64,000 nt of DNA, taken from NCBI GenBank assembly GCA_011174825.1, contig DUEZ01000077.1:1-64000 (forward strand), in the 5' to 3' direction. The notes below the pieces were generated by a model, which saw only the letters and a program-made list of their open reading frames with translations, was not told where the DNA came from and did not search any database. Below, one piece after another: positions 32,099-40,344 of the stretch (within the stretch, counting starts at the first letter, position 1; each line of letters starts with the position of its first letter). The translations under genes were made by a program, and so were the position numbers. Source of the stretch: Anaerolineae bacterium. Lineage in GTDB: Bacteria > Chloroflexota > Anaerolineae > Anaerolineales > E44-bin32.

Positions 32099-33146
32099 CT
32101 GGTCTTGAGCCTACCCTCCTCTCATCAAACCTTTTTAATTGTCGAAGCTCACCAAAAAGCAACACCATCAAAACCAATACACCGGTGAGAATACCGCCTA
32201 AGGACGAATGTAGCTGAGTCCTAAGTTGAAGCGTAATACTGCCATTGAGCACAGCTGAGAAGAAAAACGCAATGAATGGGATTAGCAGAACACGAAAAGC
32301 ACTCAACATAACCACTAAAAGAGCAAGATAACCGATCCCACCCGAGATGCTCTGCCGTAGACTATCAAACCAACTCGTCACACGAACGGCACCAGCCAAT
32401 CCAGCCAATGCCCCGCAGAACATTAACGCCAGGATCGTCTCCCTTTCACTGGAAACCCCTAGCAAAAAAGCGGATGACGGGTTTTTACCAAGGGCCTTCA
32501 GCTTTAGTCCCCAATAACTTCCTCGCAAGAGGAGAAAGACGACAACAACCGCAGCGATCAGCATCACAACCGAGATTGGGCTCAGACGCGAATCACCGTA
32601 CAAGGGTAAAAGGGCTTTGGCCGGGAACGGCACTGTGCCGCGAAATGTGCCGCCCTCCGGCGGCTGCCATGGTCCTGAGATCAAATAATTGGTAAAGATG
32701 ATGGCGAGGTTGTTGAGTGCCAAACCGCCGAAGATCTCGTGAACCTTACCGCGTGTCTTCAGGATAGCGGTTACACCCGCCCAGATTGCACCCGCGAACA
32801 TTGCAGCCAGGATTTCGAAGGTAATCTGCATCGGACCGGGGAAATTAAATTTCAGCGCCACCCAGCTTGCGGCGATTGCGCCAATGACAATTTGCCCTTC
32901 CACACCGATGTTCCATAATCCTGCAGTGAATGTCACCACGAGACCTACAGAGGCAAGGGCAATCGGTACCCAGAAGGCAGCCACGCTCAGCACCCTCGAT
33001 GGGTCACCAAAAGCACCCTGTAACATTGCCCCAAATCCTACTTGGGGGCTGACACCGAACACAACCAATAGCAGTCCCGTGATGACAAGCGCGATAAGGA
33101 CTGGCACCGTCGGCCACAGATGACGAGCAATCCGACCTAGACTCAT
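32091..33146 (-). CDS. BMP-family (nucleoside-type) ABC importer, permease 1
   Basis: This 351-residue multi-helix membrane protein of the YufP/NupP type has ALASVGLVVTFTAGLWNIGVEGQ and an EIFGGLALNNLAIIFTNYLI segment, then a LKALGKNPSSAFLLGVS coupling region that contacts the ATPase. It starts four bases inside the ATPase gene, so ATPase and permeases are translationally coupled. Confidence 0.9.
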   Translation of the reverse strand: MSLGRIARHLWPTVPVLIALVITGLLLVVFGVSPQVGFGAMLQGAFGDPSRVLSVAAFWVPIALASVGLVVTFTAGLWNIGVEGQIVIGAIAASWVALKFNFPGPMQITFEILAAMFAGAIWAGVTAILKTRGKVHEIFGGLALNNLAIIFTNYLISGPWQPPEGGTFRGTVPFPAKALLPLYGDSRLSPISVVMLIAAVVVVFLLLRGSYWGLKLKALGKNPSSAFLLGVSSERETILALMFCGALAGLAGAVRVTSWFDSLRQSISGGIGYLALLVVMLSAFRVLLIPFIAFFFSAVLNGSITLQLRTQLHSSLGGILTGVLVLMVLLFGELRQLKRFDERRVGSRPDE

Positions 33147-34606
33147 TGCTCCCCTCCGATGAGATGACCGATCTCGTCGGCCGTCGTCTCGGTTGCGGTG
33201 ACAATACGTGACATCATACCTCCAGAAAAAGCTGCAATCCGATCACTACGTTCCACCAACTCGTCAAGATCCGCGGAGTAGAACAAGATGGAGCCACCCT
33301 CTTCAACCCGATTAACTAACAGCTGCCAGATCCATTGTGCGGAAAGGACATCCAAACCCCGTGTCGGATGTTCGAGTAAAAGAAGCTTCAATGGGCTCCG
33401 TAGTAGCGCAAAAAGGGCTCGCTGCTGGTTTCCACCGGAGAGCTCATGAACTAGCGTCTCGGGCCGCCCGACGATTTGATACTTGTCAATTTGTGACTGC
33501 GTTTCCCTTTGGAAATAATTCCAATCCACCACAAAACCCTGTTGGGGTCTAGCTAGAGCCATATGTTCTGTTAAACTTAAGCCGGCAACCAATCCCTCCT
33601 CCAGACGACCGGCGGGCAGGTAGGCGACACTTGCTGCTCGCATTTGGTGATAGGAAAAGCGTGTCACGTCTTCCCTGTCCAAGATGATCTTACCCCGTTT
33701 AGGCTGGATCAAACCAGCACAAGCTTGTAAAAGTAATTTTTGACCGCTACCTTCTAATCCCGCCAGTCCAAAGACCTCCCCCGCTCGAACGTTCAGATTG
33801 ATCTCGGTCACAGTGAGTCGTTCACCTTCGAACTCAACTTGACTCAGCTCGAGCAGATTCTGCTCACGGATATATGAGACGCGTGAACTACGCGGAGGTA
33901 TCTCTTTGAACATCAACTGCACCAAACGCTCGGTTGAACATGGGATATCCACTGCACCCACAAATTTCCCTTTACACAACACCAAGACATGATCACATAA
34001 TTCCTGAACTTCCGAGAGCTTATGAGAAACTAGAATGACGGTCTTGCCTGATTCCTTAGCAAGCTTCCGAATGGACGTGAAAAGACCTTCCTTTTGATCC
34101 GCACTGATACCTGTGGTGGGCTCATCTAAGATGAGCACTTCTGCACCTAGAGCCAGCAAACGCAGGAGTTCGAGTTGTTGGCGTTCACCGATGGACAGCG
34201 TATCGATGAAGGCTTGAGGGTCGATCTCAAAACCCAACTGAGAGGCATTCTCGATCATCTCCGAGGTTGCCCCGGAGTACGCAAGATTGATCCTTGAATC
34301 ACGTCCTAAAAGATAATTCTCCACCGCTCGCATCGAGGGCACATCGAGAGGATCCTGATAGATCATACCCACACCATTTGCGAGGGCTTCTGCTGGGGAG
34401 CTAAACTTCACATCTTTGTCATCAAGTTCGATTTGTCCACTATCCGGTTGATGATACCCGGATAGAATCTTCATCAACGTGGATTTACCTGCCCCGTTCT
34501 CACCAAGCAACCCGTAAATCTGGCCCGGTTCAAGAACGAGGCTGATCCCATCATTGGCTTTCACTTGACCAAAATACTTGCGGATATCGCGAATTGCTAC
34601 TTTCAT
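33143..34606 (-). CDS. BMP-family (nucleoside-type) ABC importer, double ATPase
   Basis: The 487 residues hold two ATPase halves. The first has a full Walker A (GLLGENGAGKSTLMK), the signature LSIGERQQ and Walker B VLILDEPTTGI. The second has GLEGSGQK in place of a normal Walker A, the signature LSGGNQQRA and LLLLEHPTRGLD. A degenerate second site is usual in nucleoside and ribose importers of this class. It powers uptake through the two permeases encoded downstream. With hydantoinase and purine deaminases nearby, purine nucleosides are the likely cargo. Confidence 0.92.
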   Translation of the reverse strand: MKVAIRDIRKYFGQVKANDGISLVLEPGQIYGLLGENGAGKSTLMKILSGYHQPDSGQIELDDKDVKFSSPAEALANGVGMIYQDPLDVPSMRAVENYLLGRDSRINLAYSGATSEMIENASQLGFEIDPQAFIDTLSIGERQQLELLRLLALGAEVLILDEPTTGISADQKEGLFTSIRKLAKESGKTVILVSHKLSEVQELCDHVLVLCKGKFVGAVDIPCSTERLVQLMFKEIPPRSSRVSYIREQNLLELSQVEFEGERLTVTEINLNVRAGEVFGLAGLEGSGQKLLLQACAGLIQPKRGKIILDREDVTRFSYHQMRAASVAYLPAGRLEEGLVAGLSLTEHMALARPQQGFVVDWNYFQRETQSQIDKYQIVGRPETLVHELSGGNQQRALFALLRSPLKLLLLEHPTRGLDVLSAQWIWQLLVNRVEEGGSILFYSADLDELVERSDRIAAFSGGMMSRIVTATETTADEIGHLIGGEQ

Positions 34607-34649
34607 GTCGTCTTAATTCTTTCACCACATTGACTGGAATCGGGGTAGA

Positions 34650-34675
34650 GGAGAGCGACGAGTATGTCGCTCTCC
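34650..34675 (-). terminator. Hairpin between the binding-protein gene and the ATPase gene
   Basis: GGAGAGCGAC pairs perfectly with GTCGCTCTCC around six bases. No strong T-run follows on the minus strand. Such a stem after a binding-protein gene commonly protects the upstream mRNA or lowers downstream transcription. Confidence 0.45.
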
Positions 34676-34700
34676 ATCCCACCCTTTATAAATTTCTTAC

Positions 34701-35909
34701 CTATTCGCTGGATCCCTCCATGCCCTCAAGCAACTTTGGCAAGTACCAGATCTGCTTGTCTGATGCTATTTCACCATCTGCCAAGTAAGGCGTGCCATCC
34801 TGAAGGTTAATCGGGCCTTTCCAGATCACAATATCGCCCGAGGCTAGTCCAGAAATAAAGTCATCGAGATCAGCCTTCATCTCTGCCGTCAGTCCAGGGC
34901 CATCGACCCAACCGACGTGGCTCTTATCCTCATCGGTCAGATTATCCCAATAGGCCGGGTTCCATTCCCAAGATTGGGTAAAGGTACCGTCACTAACTGC
35001 TTGGGCAGTTGCGAGGTAAGCAGGGCCCCAATTGAAGAAGGGCACTCCGAGGCAGATCTCCGGTTTTTCCTCGCAACCACCCTCATAGTCATAGGGAACC
35101 GCCCACACCTTCTCGCCTTGGTCAGCACGCTGACCCGCGACGACAATCCCTTCGGTGGTGTCGATCCCGCTGATCACGACATCTACTCCGCCATCAAAGA
35201 AACCAGTGACGACTTCCGTGGGATCCAATGTCACACCTGGAATGTTGAACCAGAATCCGATCCAGGTTACCTCGTACCCCAGGTCATCCGGATCCAAACC
35301 ACGATAGTTTTCATAGCAATAGCGTGCGCCGAGGTATGCAGAGGCGGTCAAACGTCGGGTTTCAAAGTTGATCAAGGGACCTAAATAGGCGATCTTGCCG
35401 GTTTCGGTCGCCAAGGAGGCAGCGCAACCAGCAATGGCCTTCATATCTGGCATGCGCCCCATGATATTACCCTCATTCGATGGCGCTTTGCCCGCATCCA
35501 TTCCATCAGACCATGCATCGTCGCCGGAGATGCTGATGAAGGTGACATCTGGATACTTATTCGCTGCTCCTATAGTGTCTTCCTCGAACTCATCGGAAGT
35601 GGTAAAGATTAAAGTCGCGCCCTGATCAACCATGTCGTCCACAACGCCTTCCAGTGTTGCCTCGGGTTTGTCGGCAGGGTTGAGGCTTTCGAAGACAATC
35701 ATGCGCGCCCCTGGCAGGCTCTCTTCAACATAGAGACCTCCCTCATAATGGGCTTGGCTCCATCCTCGATCGTTTTTGGGTCCAACCAAGATCACGCCGA
35801 AGGCGAACTCCTCGGGGGGAGCTTCGGTTGCTGGGGTACCACATGCCGTGGCAAGCAACGCGAAAATCGTCACAAGGAAGGCGACTCGTCCCATCTTAGA
35901 ATGCAACAT
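34701..35909 (-). CDS. BMP-family substrate-binding lipoprotein of the ABC importer
   Basis: This 402-residue lipoprotein has signal peptide VAFLVTIFALLATACGTP with a lipobox Cys at about 23. The mature part shows FGVILVGPKNDRGWSQAHYEGG, ATLIFTTSDEFEEDTIGAANKYPDV and GGVDVVISGIDTTEGIV, the PnrA/BMP pattern of purine-nucleoside-binding proteins. It is anchored on the outer face of the membrane and delivers substrate to the permeases. AGGAGGAGG gives a very strong ribosome site. It is transcribed ahead of the ATPase gene. Confidence 0.92.
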   Translation of the reverse strand: MLHSKMGRVAFLVTIFALLATACGTPATEAPPEEFAFGVILVGPKNDRGWSQAHYEGGLYVEESLPGARMIVFESLNPADKPEATLEGVVDDMVDQGATLIFTTSDEFEEDTIGAANKYPDVTFISISGDDAWSDGMDAGKAPSNEGNIMGRMPDMKAIAGCAASLATETGKIAYLGPLINFETRRLTASAYLGARYCYENYRGLDPDDLGYEVTWIGFWFNIPGVTLDPTEVVTGFFDGGVDVVISGIDTTEGIVVAGQRADQGEKVWAVPYDYEGGCEEKPEICLGVPFFNWGPAYLATAQAVSDGTFTQSWEWNPAYWDNLTDEDKSHVGWVDGPGLTAEMKADLDDFISGLASGDIVIWKGPINLQDGTPYLADGEIASDKQIWYLPKLLEGMEGSSE

Positions 35910-36047
35910 CTTATCCTCCTCCTACAGAAAGAATGTTTTGGGATTGAAGAGTTTCACGAACTCACTGAGTAAAGTTCAATAAGCACCTCCTGAAAAAGTG
36001 CGGATTTGATAAGAATTCTGTAACCAGATTCATCCCAATCCTACATC

Positions 36048-37028
36048 TCAGCGCATCGTTAGCGCCATCACCGCTTTCTGAACATGCAGTCGGTTCTCGG
36101 CCTCATCGAAGACAACGCTATGTGGTCCATCGATCACCCCATCGGTGACCTCAATGTTGCGATCGGCTGGAAGAGGATGCATGTAGATTGCATTCTCTTT
36201 AGCAAGGGCCACCTTTCGCTCGTCCGTGATCCAGTCCTGATACTGATCTTGGATTCGCTTGCCTTCATCAGGATCGGTGGTTGTACACAATGGACCCCAA
36301 GACTTTGCATAAAGGATATCGGCGTCCTTGAACGCCGTCTCCATGTCATCCACTACCTCGAAGGCTGTGTTGTACTTCCGTGCTTGTTCTCGCGCCTGAT
36401 CCATAACCTCAGGCATAAGCTTGAATTCAGGCGGGTGCGCCAGCACGAGATCCAAGCCGAAGCGCGGCATCTGTAGGATGAGTGATTGTGGTACCGAAAT
36501 CGGTTTCAAATAGGAGGCCGCATAAGCCCAGGAGACCACCATCCGCTTTCCCTGCAGATCACGACCCTTCTTCTCCATGATGGTCAATAGATCGGCCAGA
36601 ATCTGAAAGGGATGATAGAAGTCACATTGCATATTGAGGACTGGAACGCGAGATGCCTCTGCAACAAGATTGAGATAACGATTGCCAATTCCCCAGTCAA
36701 CATGCCGGATCGCGATCCCATCGAAATAGCGACCGAAGATGTCTCCCATTTCCTTTTCGGTATCGCCGTGTGATATCTGCGTGGTCCTCGACTCAATGAA
36801 GGCGGCATGCCCACCGAGTTGAGCCATCCCCGCTTCGAAGGAGCCACGTGTACGGGTGCTGGAAAAGAAGAACAACATCGCCAGCACCTTATCGCGCAAG
36901 TATGGATGGGGCTCACCCAAGGCGCGCTTACGCTTCAAATCAAAGGCCACATCGATCACAGTCTCGACTTCTTCTTTGCTGAAATCAAGATCGCTGATGA
37001 GGTTTCTACCTCGAAGGTCGGTTTGCAT
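36048..37028 (-). CDS. Ornithine-carbamoyltransferase-like enzyme (YgeW-type candidate)
   Basis: This 326-residue transcarbamylase has FFSSTRTRGSFEAGMAQLGG, the carbamoyl-phosphate loop, CDFYHPFQILADLLTI at the second phosphate contact and MHPLPADRNIEV near the C-terminus. The HPFQ in place of HPCQ and the RGSFE loop depart from housekeeping OTCase. A carbamoyltransferase (YgeW) of unknown substrate lies in the E. coli purine region. Here the enzyme may act in the breakdown direction, giving carbamoyl phosphate from a ureido compound. No other arginine genes are near. It lies next to a second transcarbamylase. Confidence 0.8.
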   Translation of the reverse strand: MQTDLRGRNLISDLDFSKEEVETVIDVAFDLKRKRALGEPHPYLRDKVLAMLFFFSSTRTRGSFEAGMAQLGGHAAFIESRTTQISHGDTEKEMGDIFGRYFDGIAIRHVDWGIGNRYLNLVAEASRVPVLNMQCDFYHPFQILADLLTIMEKKGRDLQGKRMVVSWAYAASYLKPISVPQSLILQMPRFGLDLVLAHPPEFKLMPEVMDQAREQARKYNTAFEVVDDMETAFKDADILYAKSWGPLCTTTDPDEGKRIQDQYQDWITDERKVALAKENAIYMHPLPADRNIEVTDGVIDGPHSVVFDEAENRLHVQKAVMALTMR

Positions 37029-37063
37029 TTGGATCCACTCTCCTAAATCTTATATGCGAAAGA

Positions 37064-37220
37064 TAGGGATCTGGGATCAGGGACTAGGGATGAGTAAGGT
37101 GCTTGGGCGCTTTGGCACCACGGCACCTAGGTGTCATCAGGATCAACCCAGGTGCCCTGGTGCCCATGTGACCTGGTGCCCTATCAGTTCCTGATCCCTA
37201 ATCCCCGATCCCTAATCCCA
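37064..37220. repeat. Inverted TAGGGATC repeats flanking GGTGCC tandem segments
   Basis: TAGGGATCTGGGATCAGGGA on the left is mirrored by TCCCTAATCCCCGATCCCTA on the right. Between them GGCACC/GGTGCC units recur six or more times. It sits exactly between the two transcarbamylase genes and is non-coding. Confidence 0.6.
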
Positions 37221-37223
37221 TCC

Positions 37224-38174
37224 TCACTCCATCGCTCCCAGAACCAATGCCAGAAGACCCATTCGCATCACCACGCCGTTATAGGCTTCAACCCAATATC
37301 GAGCATGACGCGTGTAATCAACCTCTTCTAATAACTCATCCATCCGAGGGAGTGAATGCAGGATGATCGAATCCGGTTTGGCGCCTCGCATTAGTTTCTT
37401 GGTGACTTGATAGTTAGCCGGCGTGAGCGCCACATCACCAGCCCGCTCGTCTCGACTCTTCGTATAGTCAGGCTGAACCACTGGTTCCATGTAGATCACA
37501 TCGGCATCCGCGATGGCCTGCTCGATATGCTCCACCTCACGATAACGTAGATTAAGCTCATCGATCTCCACCTTGAACTCGTCGGTTAAGGACATCTCTG
37601 GTGGAGCGATGTAGGTCGCCTCAATATCAAATTGCGCCATCGCGTAGCTCATCGAATGCATGGTGCGCATACGCATATCACCCACAAGCAGGAAATGTAA
37701 TCCATCCAAGCGACCCAATTCCTTGAAAATCGTATACATATCGGTCAACACCTGTGTGGGGTGTTCTCCCCAACCATCTCCAGCGTTGATAACGGGTACG
37801 CTTGCCCAGCGAGCAGCTTCCGCTGGCGCACCTTGCTGAAAATGCCGCATGACGATCACGTCGCCATAGTATTCCAACATGTGGACGGTGTCTTTAATGG
37901 ACTCTTGGTAGAAATCACCGGCTCGAGTCATTCTGACATCGGAAAAGCCCGTTACTCGACCGCCCAATCGAAGCATCGCAGCCTCATGCGCTAGGCGAGT
38001 ACGGGTGCTCGGTTGATAAAAAGCGGTTACTAAGATTTTGTTCGCCAGTAAATCTGAGTTCAGGCGATCACGCGCAATCGGTGCCAACTTATCACAGACT
38101 TCAAAAACTCGGAAATATTCTTCACGCTCAAACCCCTTCAAAGAAAGGATATCGCGTCCTGCAAAACTACGCAT
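37224..38174 (-). CDS. pyrB: Aspartate-carbamoyltransferase-like enzyme
   Basis: The 316 residues have FYQPSTRTRLAHEAAMLRLGG, AGDFYQESIKDTVHMLEYYG with the catalytic-loop Lys, INAGDGWGEHPTQVLTDMYTI and ILHSLPRMDEL. This is the aspartate transcarbamylase pattern, which starts pyrimidine synthesis from carbamoyl phosphate and aspartate. The substitution HSLPR for the usual HPLPR is unusual. With no pyrimidine genes around and an OTC-like gene next to it, a catabolic role is possible. GAGGAGG precedes the ATG. Confidence 0.8.
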   Translation of the reverse strand: MRSFAGRDILSLKGFEREEYFRVFEVCDKLAPIARDRLNSDLLANKILVTAFYQPSTRTRLAHEAAMLRLGGRVTGFSDVRMTRAGDFYQESIKDTVHMLEYYGDVIVMRHFQQGAPAEAARWASVPVINAGDGWGEHPTQVLTDMYTIFKELGRLDGLHFLLVGDMRMRTMHSMSYAMAQFDIEATYIAPPEMSLTDEFKVEIDELNLRYREVEHIEQAIADADVIYMEPVVQPDYTKSRDERAGDVALTPANYQVTKKLMRGAKPDSIILHSLPRMDELLEEVDYTRHARYWVEAYNGVVMRMGLLALVLGAME

Positions 38175-38511
38175 CGCTTAACCTCCTCGTCGTTCCAATT
38201 TGTTTATCGTTAGGAACAACTCCATAAAACTTGATCGTGTTAAAGAACACTTTGTTCGTTTTTTACATCCCCCACCTACGGTGCTGTGTAGAAGCATAAG
38301 AATTCAGTAAAACCGATGCGAGAGACTCCCTTCTATGATGTCTAGACCAGTTCGGAAGGCAGAAAAGTTCTAGGTTCCATGCCCTTAAAGATCGTTAAGA
38401 GATTAGCTCCGATATGCGGAGAAGATATATGAGCTTCAAGATTGATGTGATCTCGTTCGCTGGTTATATTTGCTTTTGTCTTCAAGATCCTCCAAGCAAC
38501 AGATTCAGATT
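38175..38511. other. Gap of 337 bases upstream of the pyrB-like gene
   Basis: It should hold the promoter of the pyrB-like/OTC-like genes and the end of the adenine deaminase transcript. I see AT-rich sequence (GTTCGTTTTTTACATC) but no clear box pair, hairpin or gene. Confidence 0.5.
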
Positions 38512-40308
38512 TCAGGTCTCGCCTTCAATAATCGGGATGATCTCAAATCGATTGACATCGACCAGACCTTTGTCGGAAATCCGAAGATCAGGGATGACCA
38601 CCAAAGCTAAGAGACTTAGTTGCATATTAGCATTGTTTAACATGCAGCCACATTGGCGAAAGCCTTCTAAAATCTTTTCGGCTTTCTCAGCTACGATCTC
38701 TGCATGTTCATCGGACATCAATCCAGCAATGGGCAACTCAACCAGGGCGAGGATCTCACCCTCACGAATGACGATTTGCCCTCCCCCAACTCGGGCCAGT
38801 TCATTGGCAGCCAACGCCATATCTGACTCATCCGTTCCCACAACGATCATATGGTGGGAATCATGAGCAACGGTCGAACCAACGGCGCATGGAACATCAA
38901 ATCCAAATCCTTGGACCAGAGCGACTCTGACCTCCCCGGTACCACGATGACGCTCGACGAGAGCGACCTTGGCCAGATCGCGTCCCATGTCCACCGATAA
39001 TTGACCATCCTCAGCTTGAAGCTTGAGCTTTACATGTTTTGTGGGCGCTTGATTCTCAACCACTCCGATGACATTAACCTCCACCTCACCCTCGCGAGAT
39101 GATGGAAGTACAAAATCCTCACGAGATAACGTTCGGCCAACGTGTACGGATGATTTAATTTCTGGTGGATATTCGAATTCTGGCAGGTCAATCAATAACT
39201 CATCGTTCTCCACTGCCAGGTCTCCGCGAGCGAAAACCATGTCGATGACCAAGTTGGGCAGATCACTCACAAGAAGGATGTCGGCGAAACGTCCGGGGGC
39301 GATCTGTCCCACATCACGTGCAACGCCAAAATGCTCGGCTGTGTTGAGTGTAGCCATCTGAATAGCTGTTATCGGGCTCACACCCTGTTCAATGGTGTGG
39401 CGTACGACCCGATCCATGTGTCCTTCCTGGACTAAGGTGCCGGAATGAATGTCATCGGTCACGAGGATGAAATGTCTCGGATCCAGGCCCAACTCGGTCA
39501 CCGCTTTGATTTGGGCGGCGACGTCAAGCCAACCGGAACCATAACGCAGCATGGCCTTCATCCCTTGGCGGACGCGAGCGACGGCGTCCTCCAATCGTGT
39601 ACCCTCATGGTCGTCTTCCGGTCCTCCAGCCACATACCCATGGAACGGCAACCCAAGATCAGGAGAGGCATAATGCCCCCCAATCACTTTTTTCGCGGCT
39701 CGGGTTTTCGCCATTTCGTCATGCATTTTCACATCGCTGAGGAAGACACCCGGGAAGTTCATCATCTCACCTAGCCCGATGATGCCCGGCCAGTTCATCG
39801 CTTCAGCCACCTCCGCTGGCCCTATCTCAGCTCCAGGCGTCTCCAACCCAGGGGCAGAGGGCACACATGATGGCATTTGAACCCACACATGAATGGGTTG
39901 GATCGCAGCTTCATCAACCATCATCCGCACCCCCCTCAATCCAAATACATTCGCAATTTCATGGGGGTCGACAAACATCCCCGTCGTTCCATGAGGCAGG
40001 ACTGCGCGTACAAACTCGGTCACTGTCAACATCCCCGACTCGATATGCACATGACCATCCAGCAGACCCGGAACGATATGACGACCTTGAGCCTCAATGA
40101 TCTTTGTCTCTGGACCGATGGTATGGCTAGCGTCGGGACCGACGTAGGCGATACGCTCGCCCATAATGGCGATATCGGTGGCCTCGATGATTTCACCCGA
40201 CTGAACGCAAACCCAACGCCCACCTTTGATGACCAAAGTGGCGGGCTTTCGACCCATGGCTACATCCACCAAGCCACGACTAATCTCGCTCCAAGATTCT
40301 GAACCCAT
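38512..40308 (-). CDS. ade: Adenine deaminase
   Basis: This 598-residue amidohydrolase converts adenine to hypoxanthine and ammonia. It has VPGLLDGHVHIESGMLTVTEF with the metal HxH, GTTGMFVDPHEIANVFG, GHYASPD, FILVTDDIHSGTLVQEGHMD and the long C-terminal adenine deaminase domain ending in VAHDSHHMIVVGTDESDM. Length and motifs match the bacterial AdeC group. GGGAGG precedes the ATG. It supplies hypoxanthine to the Mo hydroxylases and follows the 8-oxoguanine-deaminase-like gene on the same strand. Confidence 0.95.
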   Translation of the reverse strand: MGSESWSEISRGLVDVAMGRKPATLVIKGGRWVCVQSGEIIEATDIAIMGERIAYVGPDASHTIGPETKIIEAQGRHIVPGLLDGHVHIESGMLTVTEFVRAVLPHGTTGMFVDPHEIANVFGLRGVRMMVDEAAIQPIHVWVQMPSCVPSAPGLETPGAEIGPAEVAEAMNWPGIIGLGEMMNFPGVFLSDVKMHDEMAKTRAAKKVIGGHYASPDLGLPFHGYVAGGPEDDHEGTRLEDAVARVRQGMKAMLRYGSGWLDVAAQIKAVTELGLDPRHFILVTDDIHSGTLVQEGHMDRVVRHTIEQGVSPITAIQMATLNTAEHFGVARDVGQIAPGRFADILLVSDLPNLVIDMVFARGDLAVENDELLIDLPEFEYPPEIKSSVHVGRTLSREDFVLPSSREGEVEVNVIGVVENQAPTKHVKLKLQAEDGQLSVDMGRDLAKVALVERHRGTGEVRVALVQGFGFDVPCAVGSTVAHDSHHMIVVGTDESDMALAANELARVGGGQIVIREGEILALVELPIAGLMSDEHAEIVAEKAEKILEGFRQCGCMLNNANMQLSLLALVVIPDLRISDKGLVDVNRFEIIPIIEGET

Positions 40309-40344
40309 TCAAGTCCTCCCATTAAGAGGAAAAAGCTGTCGCCA

